From contig CAKSTR010000001.1 of the NCBI GenBank assembly GCA_934500835.1, positions 186,001-250,000 on the forward strand: a stretch of DNA of 64,000 nucleotides, given 5' to 3'. Under the pieces are notes generated by a model. That model saw nothing but the letters and a program-made list of their open reading frames with translations. It made no database searches and had not been told where the DNA came from. The stretch's first letter is position 1. Each line of letters starts with the position of its first letter. The position numbers and the translations under genes are program-made. Positions 16,373-24,834 of the stretch are shown here, in pieces. The stretch comes from an uncultured Paracoccaceae bacterium. Its GTDB lineage: Bacteria > Pseudomonadota > Alphaproteobacteria > Rhodobacterales > Rhodobacteraceae.

Positions 16373-17128
16373 ATGGCACGGCGCAAGAAGGTCTACGAGG
16401 GCAAGGCGAAGATCCTGTATGAAGGCCCCGAGCCCGGCACGCTGATCCAGTATTTCAAGGACGACGGCGCCCCCCCGGTTGCCGAAGCCCCTGCCGCGAC
16501 CGAAGGCAAGGGCGTGCTGAACAACCGGCTTTCGGAATTCTTCATGTCGGGGCTGAACGCCATCGGGGTGCCGACGCATTTCATCCGCCGCATCAACATG
16601 CGCGAGCAGCTGGTGCGGATGGTCGAGATCATCCCGCTTGAGGTGGTGGTGCGCAACTTCGCCGCCGGCGACCTGTCGCGCCGGCTTGGCATCCCCGAGG
16701 GCACGCCCCTGCCCCGGCCCATCGTGGAATACTACTTCAAGGACGACAAGCTGGGCACCCCGCTGGTTTCCGAAGAGCATATCATCGCCTTCAACTGGGC
16801 CAGCCAGCAGGATCTGGACGATGTGATCGCACTGGCCCTGCGGGTGAACGATTTCCTGTCGGGCGTGATGATGGGCGTGGGCATCCGGCTGGCCGACTTC
16901 CGCGTCGAGGTCGGGCGGATCTGGGAGGGCGACTTCATGCGGCTGATCGTCGCCGACGAGATCAGCCCCGACAGCTGCCGGCTCTGGGACATGCGCGTGA
17001 CCGAAGGGCCGGACGGATCGGTGCCCGAGCCCGGTCCGCTGGCGGATGTCTACACCGAACTTGCACGTCGTCTGGGGGTGATGCCGTCGAACGTCACCCA
17101 TGCGACCAAGCCCAGCCTGATCAACTGA
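16373..17128 (+). CDS. purC: SAICAR synthetase (phosphoribosylaminoimidazole-succinocarboxamide synthase)
   Basis: Catalyses ATP-dependent ligation of aspartate to CAIR in purine synthesis. The 251-residue product has [13 protein letters not shown] at the N-terminus (the family's nucleotide-binding start), [18 protein letters not shown] around residue 87 (the SAICAR signature), and [16 protein letters not shown] with [16 protein letters not shown] near residue 185. ATG 16373 is chosen over an earlier in-frame codon because [13 protein letters not shown] is the usual start. purS follows after 60 bases with its own promoter-like site. Confidence 0.96.
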   Translation: MARRKKVYEGKAKILYEGPEPGTLIQYFKDDGAPPVAEAPAATEGKGVLNNRLSEFFMSGLNAIGVPTHFIRRINMREQLVRMVEIIPLEVVVRNFAAGDLSRRLGIPEGTPLPRPIVEYYFKDDKLGTPLVSEEHIIAFNWASQQDLDDVIALALRVNDFLSGVMMGVGIRLADFRVEVGRIWEGDFMRLIVADEISPDSCRLWDMRVTEGPDGSVPEPGPLADVYTELARRLGVMPSNVTHATKPSLIN

Positions 17129-17130
17129 GC

Positions 17131-17158
17131 TTGCCCCCTTCCGCCGCCGGCGCTAAGG
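17131..17158 (+). promoter_or_regulatory. Candidate promoter of purS
   Basis: TTGCCC (17131-17136), then 15 bases and GCTAAGGGGG, so a TAAGGG -10 at 17-base spacing. This matches the fumC, ftsZ and bamD sites. The purS ATG is about 30 bases downstream with CCCGGAGG as ribosome-binding site. Confidence 0.4.
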
Positions 17159-17188
17159 GGGCGGCACATCTGCTGCCCGGAGGTCTAG

Positions 17189-17428
17189 ATGAAAGCTCGC
17201 GTCACCGTCATGCTGAAGAACGGCGTCCTTGATCCGCAGGGCGAGGCGATCCGCCACGCGCTTGGCTCGCTTGGCTTTCAGGGCGTCAATGGGGTGCGGC
17301 AGGGCAAGGTGATCGAACTGGATCTGGCCGCGACCGACGCCACCGAAGCCGAAGCCGAGGTCAGGGCGATGTGCGACAAGCTTCTGGCCAATACGGTGAT
17401 CGAAAGCTACCGGGTCGAGATCGGCTGA
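17189..17428 (+). CDS. purS: FGAM synthase subunit PurS
   Basis: The 79-residue structural subunit of the PurSQL formylglycinamidine ribonucleotide synthase, which channels ammonia from PurQ to PurL. Features: MKARVTVMLKNGVLDPQGEAI, ALGSLGFQGVNGVRQGKVIEL and MCDKLLANTVIESYRVEI, all matching the family. PurQ is encoded 13 kb away at 30037-30705 on the other strand; purL is not in the window. A GC-hairpin/GGATATTT element follows the stop. Confidence 0.93.
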   Translation: MKARVTVMLKNGVLDPQGEAIRHALGSLGFQGVNGVRQGKVIELDLAATDATEAEAEVRAMCDKLLANTVIESYRVEIG

Positions 17429-17450
17429 GGGCGGGCCTTCGGGCCGGCCG

Positions 17451-17496
17451 CCGGGGCGCTGCCCCGGACCCCGGGATATTTTCGGACAGAAAATGG
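17451..17496 (+). repeat. GC-hairpin + GGATATTT...GAAAATG element, copy 1
   Basis: Hairpin CCGGGGC-GCT-GCCCCGG (17451-17467) is followed by ACCCCGGGATATTTTC and GGACAGAAAATGG. It lies between the convergent purS and P450 genes. The same module recurs at 32381, 47592, 53076 and 62244. Confidence 0.85.
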
Positions 17497-17517
17497 ATGA
17501 TCGGCGGGCTTGCGGCC

Positions 17518-18891
17518 TTACCGGGGCGCGACCCGCAGATGTATGCCGTCCTTTGCCCGCACGGTCAGATGCGCGACCGGGGTCGGCTCTTTGCCTTCAA
17601 CCCGCTGGAACCGGAAGGCACGGACCAGCAACGCCAGCAGAAGCGGCCCCTCCACCATCGCAAAGCCCGCCCCCGTGCAGACCCTTGGGCCGGCCGAGAA
17701 GGGCATGTAGGCCAGTCGGGACGAGGCGCGGCCTTCTTCGGTCTGCCAGCGGCCGGGATCGAATTCGTCGGGCCGATCCCACAGTCTTTCGTGGCGCTGC
17801 TGGTGCCAGGGCGACAGGACCACCTGCGCGCCCGGCGCGACGGGGCGGTTGCGGAAATCCTCGGGGCACCGGTTCTGCCGGACCATCATCGGCACCGGCG
17901 GGTATAGCCGCAAAGTCTCGCGGAACACGTCGCGGGTGAACTTCAGCCTGGCAATATCGGAAAAGCCGGGAGAGTGCGGCAAGGATGCGGTTTCGGCCGC
18001 AACCCGGTCCTGCACATCGGGGCACAGCGCCAGCAGGTAAAGCGCCCAGGCCAGCGCCGAGGCCGAAGTCTCATGCCCGGCCAGAAAGAAGATCGCCACC
18101 TGATCGACCATCTCGGCCGGTGTGAATCGCTCTCCGGTCAGCGGATCGGCGGTGGTCATGATCTTGGTCGCAAGGTCATCGGGCGCGGTGCCGGCGGCGA
18201 TCTCGGCCGCGCGGGTCTCGGTCAGCCGGGTGATCAGGCCGCGGATCACGGCAGCCGAGGTCGTGGTGCGGCGGCGATGCAGGCGCGGAACCCAGGCCGG
18301 CAGCGGCAGGAAGGCTGCAAGGTTCAGGATCGGCTGCGTGCGCTGATAGGCGCGGAATTCGCGGAAGACCCGGCTTGCCAGCTCATGTTCGATCGGGATC
18401 GAGAAGAGCGTGCGGAAGATCACATCCGCGGCTGCATGGGACATCTCCTCCTCGACCTCGACCTCCTGCCCCGCCTGTGCGCCGATCCGGGCCACGGCGG
18501 CATGGGCCGCCTCCAGCATGGCGGGGAAGGTGTCACGCAGCCGGCCGCCCTCGAAGGCGGGGTCGATGATGCGGCGCTGGCGTTTCCAGACCTCGCCATT
18601 GGTGACAAAGACCGAGTTGCCCAGAAGCGGCAGCAACCCTTCCCGGATGCGGTTCGATTTCGGGAAATCATCGGGGCGTTCGTTCAGCACCCTGGTGACC
18701 AGTGCCGGGTCGTTGACCATGTAGCTGCGGAAGAAGGGGGTGCGGAATTCGGCCATCCAGGCGCGATAGAGGCGTGCGGGCTGTGCCGAGAGGATGTCGC
18801 GCCGGAACAAGCGCAGATAGGTCAGGAGCGAGACCTTGTCGGGCCGCGGCGCGGGTTTCGGGGGTGTCGGATGAAAGGGACAGCCGGTCAT
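17518..18891 (-). CDS. Cytochrome P450
   Basis: A 457-residue heme-thiolate monooxygenase without a membrane anchor. The I-helix oxygen-activation motif is AGHETSASALAW (about residue 275). The K-helix ExxR is ETLR in DVFRETLRLYPPVP. The heme-binding loop FSAGPRVCTGAGFAMVE carries the axial Cys near residue 403. The style resembles the fatty-acid/carotenoid-type bacterial P450s; the substrate is unknown. It starts inside the end of the upstream membrane hydrolase gene (4-base overlap), so they form an operon. No ferredoxin or reductase partner is nearby. Confidence 0.93.
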   Translation of the reverse strand: MTGCPFHPTPPKPAPRPDKVSLLTYLRLFRRDILSAQPARLYRAWMAEFRTPFFRSYMVNDPALVTRVLNERPDDFPKSNRIREGLLPLLGNSVFVTNGEVWKRQRRIIDPAFEGGRLRDTFPAMLEAAHAAVARIGAQAGQEVEVEEEMSHAAADVIFRTLFSIPIEHELASRVFREFRAYQRTQPILNLAAFLPLPAWVPRLHRRRTTTSAAVIRGLITRLTETRAAEIAAGTAPDDLATKIMTTADPLTGERFTPAEMVDQVAIFFLAGHETSASALAWALYLLALCPDVQDRVAAETASLPHSPGFSDIARLKFTRDVFRETLRLYPPVPMMVRQNRCPEDFRNRPVAPGAQVVLSPWHQQRHERLWDRPDEFDPGRWQTEEGRASSRLAYMPFSAGPRVCTGAGFAMVEGPLLLALLVRAFRFQRVEGKEPTPVAHLTVRAKDGIHLRVAPR

Positions 18892-20132
18892 GCCGTGTTT
18901 GTATAGCGGTTCACAGCGCGCTCAATGCGACTTTTCGACGGGGCGCGGCCGCGGAAGCGGTCGGCCAGCGGCTGCGGGCCGGCGGTGATCTGGAAATAGT
19001 CATAGTCGCCGGGCCGGTCGAAGGCGCAAAGATACTGGAAATGCAGGCGGAAATAGCGGCGCTTCAATTCGCGCTGCTTTTCCGGCGACAGGGTCTGGCT
19101 GAACGCGGCCGAGATCACCAGCGGCCAAAGCTTGCCCTCGGGGGCGACACCTGTGACCGCGACCGGATCGCAAAGCGCGAAGGCGCAGCCATCGCCGGGG
19201 GCGGTGACGTCGATCCAGGTGATTTCGGGCCGGGCCGAGAGAAAGCGCAGATCGGCGCGCAGCCGCTGCGCCTTCGGCAGGAAGGACACCATGGGCACGA
19301 CATGGCCAAGCGAAAGGAAGGCCAGCTTCGGCCCCTGCGCCGGCAGGCCGCCCCGGTCTTCCTCGGCGCGGATCAGATCGGCGAGGATCGACACGCCAAG
19401 ATGCGCGCCCGAGGAATGGCCAACGACCAGAACCTCATCATAGGGGCCGTCCAGCGCCGCGCGGATGGTGCGGCGAAACTCGTCCATCCGCGCCTCCAGT
19501 TCGGGCGGGTTGGCACCGCCGACCTGCGCCGAATAGGCGTAGTCATGCATCAGATACCAGGCGAAGACCTTGTTGTCCTTGGAGCGGAACCGGCGCAGGC
19601 CGAACCAGATGACGGCGGCCGCGAGGAGTGCGCCAAGGGTCCAATGGCTGAAATGCGCCACCATCGCGCCAAGTCCCCAGCCGATCCCGGCCACCAGCAA
19701 CAGTTGCAGCAGCAGGAAGACGATCGGATACAGCGCCGCGATCATCGGCCCCTTGCGCAGCCGCATCAGCCGGAAGAGGGCGCCCGAGCCGATATAGGCC
19801 CAGGCGGTGCGCACCAGTTGCAGATAGGTGGCCGGGATGGTCTCGGACATCGACCGTTTGACGATGTCGGACCAGACCAGCACCTCTATATCGGCCTCGG
19901 TCCGCCGGCCGTCGATGGTGCCGATGGCATGCCAGCCATAGGTGCTTTTGGTGGCTTTGGGTTTCAGCTCCAGCCCGTAGCCCGAGACCCTTGCCTGCTC
20001 GGCCCCTTCCTTGCGGTACAACTCGCGGTAGCGGCGGGGGTGGAAGGGGTCGTATCCGGGGATATAGAAGACACGGCGCCGAAAGGGCTTCGCCTCGGTC
20101 CCGGCGGGCCTGTCCTGCAAGGGTTCGGTCAT
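18888..20132 (-). CDS. Membrane-spanning alpha/beta-hydrolase-like protein
   Basis: The product is about 414 residues, starting MTEPLQDRPAG; an in-frame ATG at 20147 adds five residues. The N-terminal part has RRVFYIPGYDPFHPRRYRELY, then two hydrophobic segments (about residues 115-165: MIAALYPIVFLLLQLLLVAGIGWGLG and WTLGALLAAAVIWFGL). A domain with the nucleophile elbow VLVVGHSSGAHLGVSI (GxSxG) follows, and SLGHVVPMVSFLP. This suggests an inner-membrane serine hydrolase or esterase. It overlaps the P450 gene by four bases, implying joint action on a lipid-like substrate (inference). It does not match a family I can name. Confidence 0.7.
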   Translation of the reverse strand: MTEPLQDRPAGTEAKPFRRRVFYIPGYDPFHPRRYRELYRKEGAEQARVSGYGLELKPKATKSTYGWHAIGTIDGRRTEADIEVLVWSDIVKRSMSETIPATYLQLVRTAWAYIGSGALFRLMRLRKGPMIAALYPIVFLLLQLLLVAGIGWGLGAMVAHFSHWTLGALLAAAVIWFGLRRFRSKDNKVFAWYLMHDYAYSAQVGGANPPELEARMDEFRRTIRAALDGPYDEVLVVGHSSGAHLGVSILADLIRAEEDRGGLPAQGPKLAFLSLGHVVPMVSFLPKAQRLRADLRFLSARPEITWIDVTAPGDGCAFALCDPVAVTGVAPEGKLWPLVISAAFSQTLSPEKQRELKRRYFRLHFQYLCAFDRPGDYDYFQITAGPQPLADRFRGRAPSKSRIERAVNRYTNTA

Positions 20133-20205
20133 CGTGCGCCCATCCATCCCGCCATGATGCCCGGAAAATCGGGCGGAATTAAGGGGAAAGGCCGGGGACA
20201 CCCCG

Positions 20206-20226
20206 CTGATTTTCGTCGAAGATCAG
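20206..20226 (-). terminator. 21-nt palindromic hairpin after ccdA
   Basis: CTGATTTTCG and CGAAGATCAG pair (one G-T) around a single T, three bases past the ccdA stop. A close cousin stands at 49821-49841. Confidence 0.5.
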
Positions 20227-20229
20227 GGT

Positions 20230-20988
20230 TCAGCCCAGAAGCGGGATGCCCCAGCGGTCCATCATGTCCAGCATCCAGCCCGACAGGATCGACAGCGAGG
20301 AAGTAAAGAGAAGGACGCCGACCGCCACCAGCAACAGGCCCATCGCGATCTCGATCTTGCGCATGTGCGGGCGCAGGCGTCTCATCAGCCCCATCGCCCG
20401 GGTGATGAAGACCGCGCAAAGCAGGAAGGGCAGCCCCAGCCCGATGGAATAGAGCGCCATCAGGAACAGGCCGCGGCCCACGTCAGCCTCACGCGCGACC
20501 ATGGTCAGGATGCCCGACAGGATCGGCCCGTTGCAGGGCGTCCAGCCGGCGGCGAAGGCAAGCCCCAGCACGAAGGCCCCGAACGCGCTGCCGCCCTGAT
20601 CGCCGGCGTCGATCCGCGCCTCGCGCATCAGGAAGGGAATGCGGATCACCCCAAGGAAGTGCAGCCCGAAGGTGATGACGATTACGCCCGCAATCCGGTT
20701 GAACCATTCCTGATTGGACAGGAAGAAGATGCCGAACTGCGAGGCGGCAAAGCCCAGGAGAAGGAAGATCGTCGACAGCCCCAGAACGAAGAACAACGCC
20801 GGCAGCAGAATACGGCGCTGCGCCACGGGGGCGCCCGTCATTTCGGTTACGGTGACGCCCGAGATATAGGCCAGATAGGGCGGCACCACCGGCAGGACGC
20901 AAGGCGACAGGAAGGACAGCAGCCCCCCCATCAGCGCCAGCGTCATGGCAAGCGCAAGGCCTGCATCGAGGATCGAGATATCCGGCAT
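20230..20988 (-). CDS. ccdA: CcdA/DsbD-transmembrane-domain family cytochrome c biogenesis protein
   Basis: The 252-residue inner-membrane protein has six hydrophobic segments and the two CcdA cysteine sites: LSFLSPCVLPVVPPYLAYISG (about residue 30) and AAGWTPCNGPILSGIL (about residue 157). CcdA moves electrons from cytoplasmic thioredoxin across the membrane to periplasmic thiol-redox proteins used in c-type cytochrome maturation. ATG 20988 is used, with AAAGGGGC upstream; the longer reading is not membrane-protein-like. A TusA-like sulfur carrier is divergent from it. Confidence 0.9.
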   Translation of the reverse strand: MPDISILDAGLALAMTLALMGGLLSFLSPCVLPVVPPYLAYISGVTVTEMTGAPVAQRRILLPALFFVLGLSTIFLLLGFAASQFGIFFLSNQEWFNRIAGVIVITFGLHFLGVIRIPFLMREARIDAGDQGGSAFGAFVLGLAFAAGWTPCNGPILSGILTMVAREADVGRGLFLMALYSIGLGLPFLLCAVFITRAMGLMRRLRPHMRKIEIAMGLLLVAVGVLLFTSSLSILSGWMLDMMDRWGIPLLG

Positions 20989-21141
20989 CGGTGCCCCTTT
21001 CGCCCGCCCCTGATAGCCGTTGGCACCGCGCACGTCACGGGGGCAGGTCTGCGGCCCGTGGTCACATTGGTGCGACATTTGTTGCAGGCGGGCCTGACCG
21101 CAGCCGATTGCCAGCCGCTGCGACGCCCGCTATGGGGCGGC

Positions 21142-21393
21142 ATGGCGGATTGGGATCAGGTTCTGGACTGCGAGGGGCTTCTCTGCCCCCTGCCCGTCCT
21201 GCGCGCGCGCAAACGGCTTGCGGCCATGGCGCCGGGCCAGGTGCTGTGCGTCCGCGCGACCGATGCCATGGCGGCGGTGGACCTGCCGCATTTCTGCGGC
21301 CAGTCCGGCCATCTCTATCTGGAGTTGCGGCACGAGGCCGGCGTGGGCCTGCACCTGATCCGCACCGGCGGACAGGGGATGCCGCAGCCCTGA
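21142..21393 (+). CDS. TusA-family sulfurtransferase
   Basis: The 83-residue sulfur-carrier protein has the family signature LDCEGLLCPLPVLRARKRL: the CPxP cysteine at about residue 14 is the persulfide site. A beta-alpha-beta pattern follows (VLCVRATDAMAAVDLPHFC). It could supply sulfur for tRNA thiolation or another sulfur-relay path. No clear Shine-Dalgarno is seen before ATG 21142, so the start is slightly uncertain. It is divergent from ccdA, a thiol-redox context. Confidence 0.82.
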   Translation: MADWDQVLDCEGLLCPLPVLRARKRLAAMAPGQVLCVRATDAMAAVDLPHFCGQSGHLYLELRHEAGVGLHLIRTGGQGMPQP

Positions 21394-21586
21394 TCGCGAC
21401 AGGCCAGTGTGGCTGGCGCTTTGGGCCATCATCCGGGGCGAAGGCCGCGCGCGCCCCGAGCAGGAGGTTCCGATCCGGTGCAAGCCGCCCCGGCACCGCC
21501 GTGCACCTGGCACGGTGACAGGTCCATCCCTTGCAGCCAGAACAGGACGCGCGGCCGCAGGGCAACCGAAGGCGCGCGCTGCAAAA

Positions 21587-21621
21587 CTGAAAGGGGGGCA
21601 GGTCGCCCTGCCCCCCTTCAG
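21587..21621 (-). terminator. Intrinsic terminator of rne
   Basis: A long hairpin (CTGAAAGGGGGGCAGG with CCTGCCCCCCTTCAG across TCGC; the short arm lacks one A) lies directly after the rne stop. Read leftward it ends in CAGTTTTGC, a U-run. Confidence 0.75.
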
Positions 21622-21622
21622 A

Positions 21623-24385
21623 TCACTTCTTCGACCACCAGCCCGAACGACGGGGCTTGGCCGGAGTTGCGGCTTCGCCCGGGTCGGGCTGCAGGCTGAC
21701 CGTCTCTGCCGGAGCCGGTTCGGGCGCGGGCTGCAGTTCGGGCAGCGAGGCGGTCTCGGTCGCCACGGCCGCAACCTCGGGCACCGGCTCGACCGGCGCG
21801 GGTTTGGCGCGCGAGCGGGTCCTCGGCGCGGGTTTCGCTGCTTCGGCCACGGCGGGGGCCGCAGCTTCGGCCACGGCGGGTGCCGCAGCTTCGGCTGCCG
21901 CGGGGGCCGCGGCGTCGGCCTTCGGCTTGCGGCTGCGGGTCACACGCTTCTTCGGGGCGTCATCCGGCTGGGCCTCGGGCTGCGGGGCCGCCGCAGGTGC
22001 AGCCGCTTCGGGCGCAGCCTCGGCGACGGGTTCTGCGCCTGCACGCGGTTTGCGGCTGCGGGTCACGCGCTTCTTCGGCGCAGCTTCGGCGACGGTCTCT
22101 GGAGCAACAACCTCGGCGACGACGGCTTCGGTGACGACAGCCTCGGCTTCGGCCACAGGTTCGGGAGCAACGGCTTCCGTCTGCTCCGCAGCCTCTTCGG
22201 ACGCGGCGGCGTCCTCCTCGCCCTCTTCGTCATCGGCATCGCCCTCGGCCCCGGCTTCGGTGCCAGCCTCGGTTCCGTTGCCGTCACGGGCACCGCCCCG
22301 ACGACGACGGCGGCGACGGCGCTTCTTCTTGCCATTGCCGTCACCCTTGGCGCCGTCCGCGCCCTCGGGGGCATCCGCGGTCTCGACGGCTTCGTCCTCG
22401 GCCTCATCCTCGTCTTCGACGAGATCATCGACCAAGTCCTCGTCCTCGTCGACCGGCGCGCCCATAAGACCCGCATGCCCCGAGATCACCGGGGTTTCCG
22501 GGATCACCCGCGTCGCGGTCTTCAGCTTCTCCATCGCGTAATCGGGCGAAACCAGCGTCGGATCGGCCTCGATGCGCACCGACATGCCGTAGCGGGCTTC
22601 GATCAGCGCGATATGCTCGCGCTTGTGGTTGAAGAGGAAGTTGACGATGCCGATCGGGGCCTTGAGCAGCACTTCCTTGCTGCGCTTGCGCGTGCCTTCT
22701 TCTTCCAGCGCGCGCAGGATCTGCAGCGCCATCGAATCGTCGGACCGGATCAACCCGGTGCCATGGCAATGCGGACAGGGTTGCGTGGTCGATTCCAGCA
22801 TCCCCGGACGCAGCCGCTGGCGCGACATCTCCATCAGACCGAAACCCGAGATGCGGCCGACCTGGATCCGCGCACGGTCGGTCTTCAGCTTGTCCTTCAG
22901 CCGCTTCTCGACCGAGGCGTTGTTGCGCCGCTCCTCCATGTCGATGAAGTCGATGACGATCAGGCCGGCAAGGTCGCGCAGGCGCAGCTGGCGCGAGATT
23001 TCCTCGGCCGCCTCAAGGTTGGTCTTGAGCGCGGTCTCCTCGATCGAGCCTTCTTTCGTCGCTCGGCCCGAGTTGACGTCGATGGCCACCAGCGCCTCGG
23101 TCACGCCGATCACGATGTAGCCGCCGGATTTCAGCTGGACGACCGGGTTGAACATGCCGCCAAGGTAGCTTTCCACCTGATAGCGGGCGAACAACGGCAT
23201 CGGTTCGTCGTAGCGTTTCACCTGCTTGGCGTGGCTGGGCATGATCATGCGCATGAAATCCTTGGCGGTGCGGTAGCCGCCCTCGCCTTCCACAAGGATT
23301 TCCTCGATCTCGCGGCTGTAAAGGTCGCGGATCGTGCGTTTGATCAGGTCGCCCTCTTCGTAGATCTTGGCGGGGGCGATGCTCTTCAGCGTCAGCTCGC
23401 GGATCTGCTCCCACAGCCGCATCAGGTATTCGTAGTCGCGCTTGATCTCGGCCTTGGTGCGCTTGGCACCGGCCGTGCGGATGATCAGGCCGGCACCTTC
23501 CGGCACCTCCATCTCGCCGGCGATTTCCTTCAGCTTCTTGCGGTCGGTCGCCTGGGTGATCTTGCGGCTGATGCCGCCGCCACGCGCCGTGTTCGGCATC
23601 AGCACGCAATAGCGCCCGGCCAGCGACAGATACGTGGTCAGCGCAGCGCCCTTGTTGCCACGCTCTTCCTTGACGACCTGCACCAGCATGATCTGGCGCA
23701 CCTTGACCACTTCCTGGATCTTGTAGCGCCGTGCCCGCGGCGTGCGGCGCGGGGCCGAGATTTCCTCGGCCAGGTCTTCCTCGGCGATGGATTCAATCTC
23801 GTCGTCGGTGTCTGAGGCGTGGTCGATGGCGCGAAAGTCGCTGTTGCCGTTGTCGCCGCCGTCGTGAGAGACCTCATGATCGTGGTCGTGGTCGTGGGCG
23901 GCGTGGTCGTGATCTGCAGCGGCCGCAACCGGCGCCGCGACCTCGGGGGTCTCCGGCTCATCCAGATCGACCACTTCCATGCCCGAGACTTCGGCAGTCA
24001 CCACCGGATCGGCATCGGACACCGCCGCGGGTTTCGGGCCGCGGGGCTTGGGCTTGCGGCGATGGCGGCGGTTCTCTTCCTCTTCCTCCTCGCGGGCGGC
24101 CTGACGCTCTTCTTCCAGCAGCGCTTTGCGGTCCGCGACGGGGATCTGGTAGTAGTCGGGGTGGATCTCGGCAAAGGCAAGGAAGCCGTGCCGATTGCCG
24201 CCGTAATCCACGAAGGCCGCCTGCAGCGAGGGCTCGACCCGCGTCACCTTGGCAAGATAGATATTCCCCGCAAGCTGGCGCTTGTTCAGGGTTTCAAAGT
24301 CGAATTCCTCGACCTTGTTTCCGTCGACCACGACCACGCGGGTTTCTTCCGCGTGCGTGGCGTCGATGAGCATCTTCTTGGACAT
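21623..24385 (-). CDS. rne: Ribonuclease E
   Basis: The 920-residue endonuclease initiates mRNA decay and rRNA/tRNA processing. The N-terminal half holds the S1 domain (ETRVVVVDGNKVEEFDFE..., GNIYLAKVTRVEPSLQAAFVDYG), split by a long charged insert (about residues 95-230) with an unusual His/Asp-rich stretch around 163-175. The S1 domain resumes at KVRQIMLVQVVKEERGNKGAALT. The DNase I-like catalytic core carries the active-site Asp in AIDVNSGR (about 435) and VIDFIDM. The Zn-link CPHC is near 535. The C-terminal scaffold is Ala/Pro/Glu-rich with several KKRVTRSRKPK repeats and ends RRSGWWSKK. Confidence 0.96.
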   Translation of the reverse strand: MSKKMLIDATHAEETRVVVVDGNKVEEFDFETLNKRQLAGNIYLAKVTRVEPSLQAAFVDYGGNRHGFLAFAEIHPDYYQIPVADRKALLEEERQAAREEEEEENRRHRRKPKPRGPKPAAVSDADPVVTAEVSGMEVVDLDEPETPEVAAPVAAAADHDHAAHDHDHDHEVSHDGGDNGNSDFRAIDHASDTDDEIESIAEEDLAEEISAPRRTPRARRYKIQEVVKVRQIMLVQVVKEERGNKGAALTTYLSLAGRYCVLMPNTARGGGISRKITQATDRKKLKEIAGEMEVPEGAGLIIRTAGAKRTKAEIKRDYEYLMRLWEQIRELTLKSIAPAKIYEEGDLIKRTIRDLYSREIEEILVEGEGGYRTAKDFMRMIMPSHAKQVKRYDEPMPLFARYQVESYLGGMFNPVVQLKSGGYIVIGVTEALVAIDVNSGRATKEGSIEETALKTNLEAAEEISRQLRLRDLAGLIVIDFIDMEERRNNASVEKRLKDKLKTDRARIQVGRISGFGLMEMSRQRLRPGMLESTTQPCPHCHGTGLIRSDDSMALQILRALEEEGTRKRSKEVLLKAPIGIVNFLFNHKREHIALIEARYGMSVRIEADPTLVSPDYAMEKLKTATRVIPETPVISGHAGLMGAPVDEDEDLVDDLVEDEDEAEDEAVETADAPEGADGAKGDGNGKKKRRRRRRRRGGARDGNGTEAGTEAGAEGDADDEEGEEDAAASEEAAEQTEAVAPEPVAEAEAVVTEAVVAEVVAPETVAEAAPKKRVTRSRKPRAGAEPVAEAAPEAAAPAAAPQPEAQPDDAPKKRVTRSRKPKADAAAPAAAEAAAPAVAEAAAPAVAEAAKPAPRTRSRAKPAPVEPVPEVAAVATETASLPELQPAPEPAPAETVSLQPDPGEAATPAKPRRSGWWSKK

Positions 24386-24738
24386 TGATTTCCATTGCGC
24401 CCCGGGCCCGTGCCCGCATAGCCCCGCAAGACGGGGTTGGAAGACCTGAGCAGGAGGCGGCTTGTCTGTGCGGGGCCGGCATCGGCGGCATTTCCAACGA
24501 AAACAAGGGCGAGGCCCGAAGGCATCACCCTGCTATCCGTCGATTGACGCGCGCGGTCCATCGCGTTCACACCATGGCCCCGCTGAGGCAGGGCCTGTTC
24601 ACAAAGCCCGATCCGTCGCTGGCGGAGGCGGGCAATTCTTCCAGTCTCCTGTGTCAGGAGGCCGATCCGACCGCCTTCGGCGACAGACAGCGATGCCGGG
24701 CCCGGGGCGGAGAATTCATCGGGTGCCGTGGCACCTTG
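24386..24738 (-). promoter_or_regulatory. Predicted long 5' untranslated leader of rne
   Basis: About 350 bases separate the candidate promoter from the rne ATG and contain no supportable gene on either strand. A small hairpin CTCCTG-TGT-CAGGAG lies around 24648-24662. In other bacteria the rne leader mediates autoregulation by RNase E; a similar role here is inference. Confidence 0.45.
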
Positions 24739-24744
24739 GCCCGA

Positions 24745-24773
24745 ACATAGGGGCAAGGCACAGGCAATGACAA
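24745..24773 (-). promoter_or_regulatory. Candidate promoter of rne
   Basis: Read leftward: TTGTCA (24773-24768), 17 bases, CTATGT (24750-24745). This is a good sigma-70 match, giving a transcript start near 24738. Confidence 0.55.
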
Positions 24774-24783
24774 CAGTGAATTT

Positions 24784-24806
24784 CCCCCGTCCCAGAAGGA
24801 CGGGGG
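24784..24806 (-). terminator. Hairpin after ppk2
   Basis: Perfect nine-base stem CCCCCGTCC (24784-24792) and GGACGGGGG (24798-24806) around CAGAA. It is 29 bases past the ppk2 stop and just upstream of the rne promoter. There is no clear U-run, only GGGAAATTC. Confidence 0.5.
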
Positions 24807-24834
24807 ACAATCTGGGATTGAAATATGTGATGGT

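Noticed and set aside
21407..23815. An 802-codon plus-strand frame opposite rne
   Set aside because: Its low-complexity Gly/Arg/Leu composition is a shadow of the repetitive rne C-terminus; no family features.
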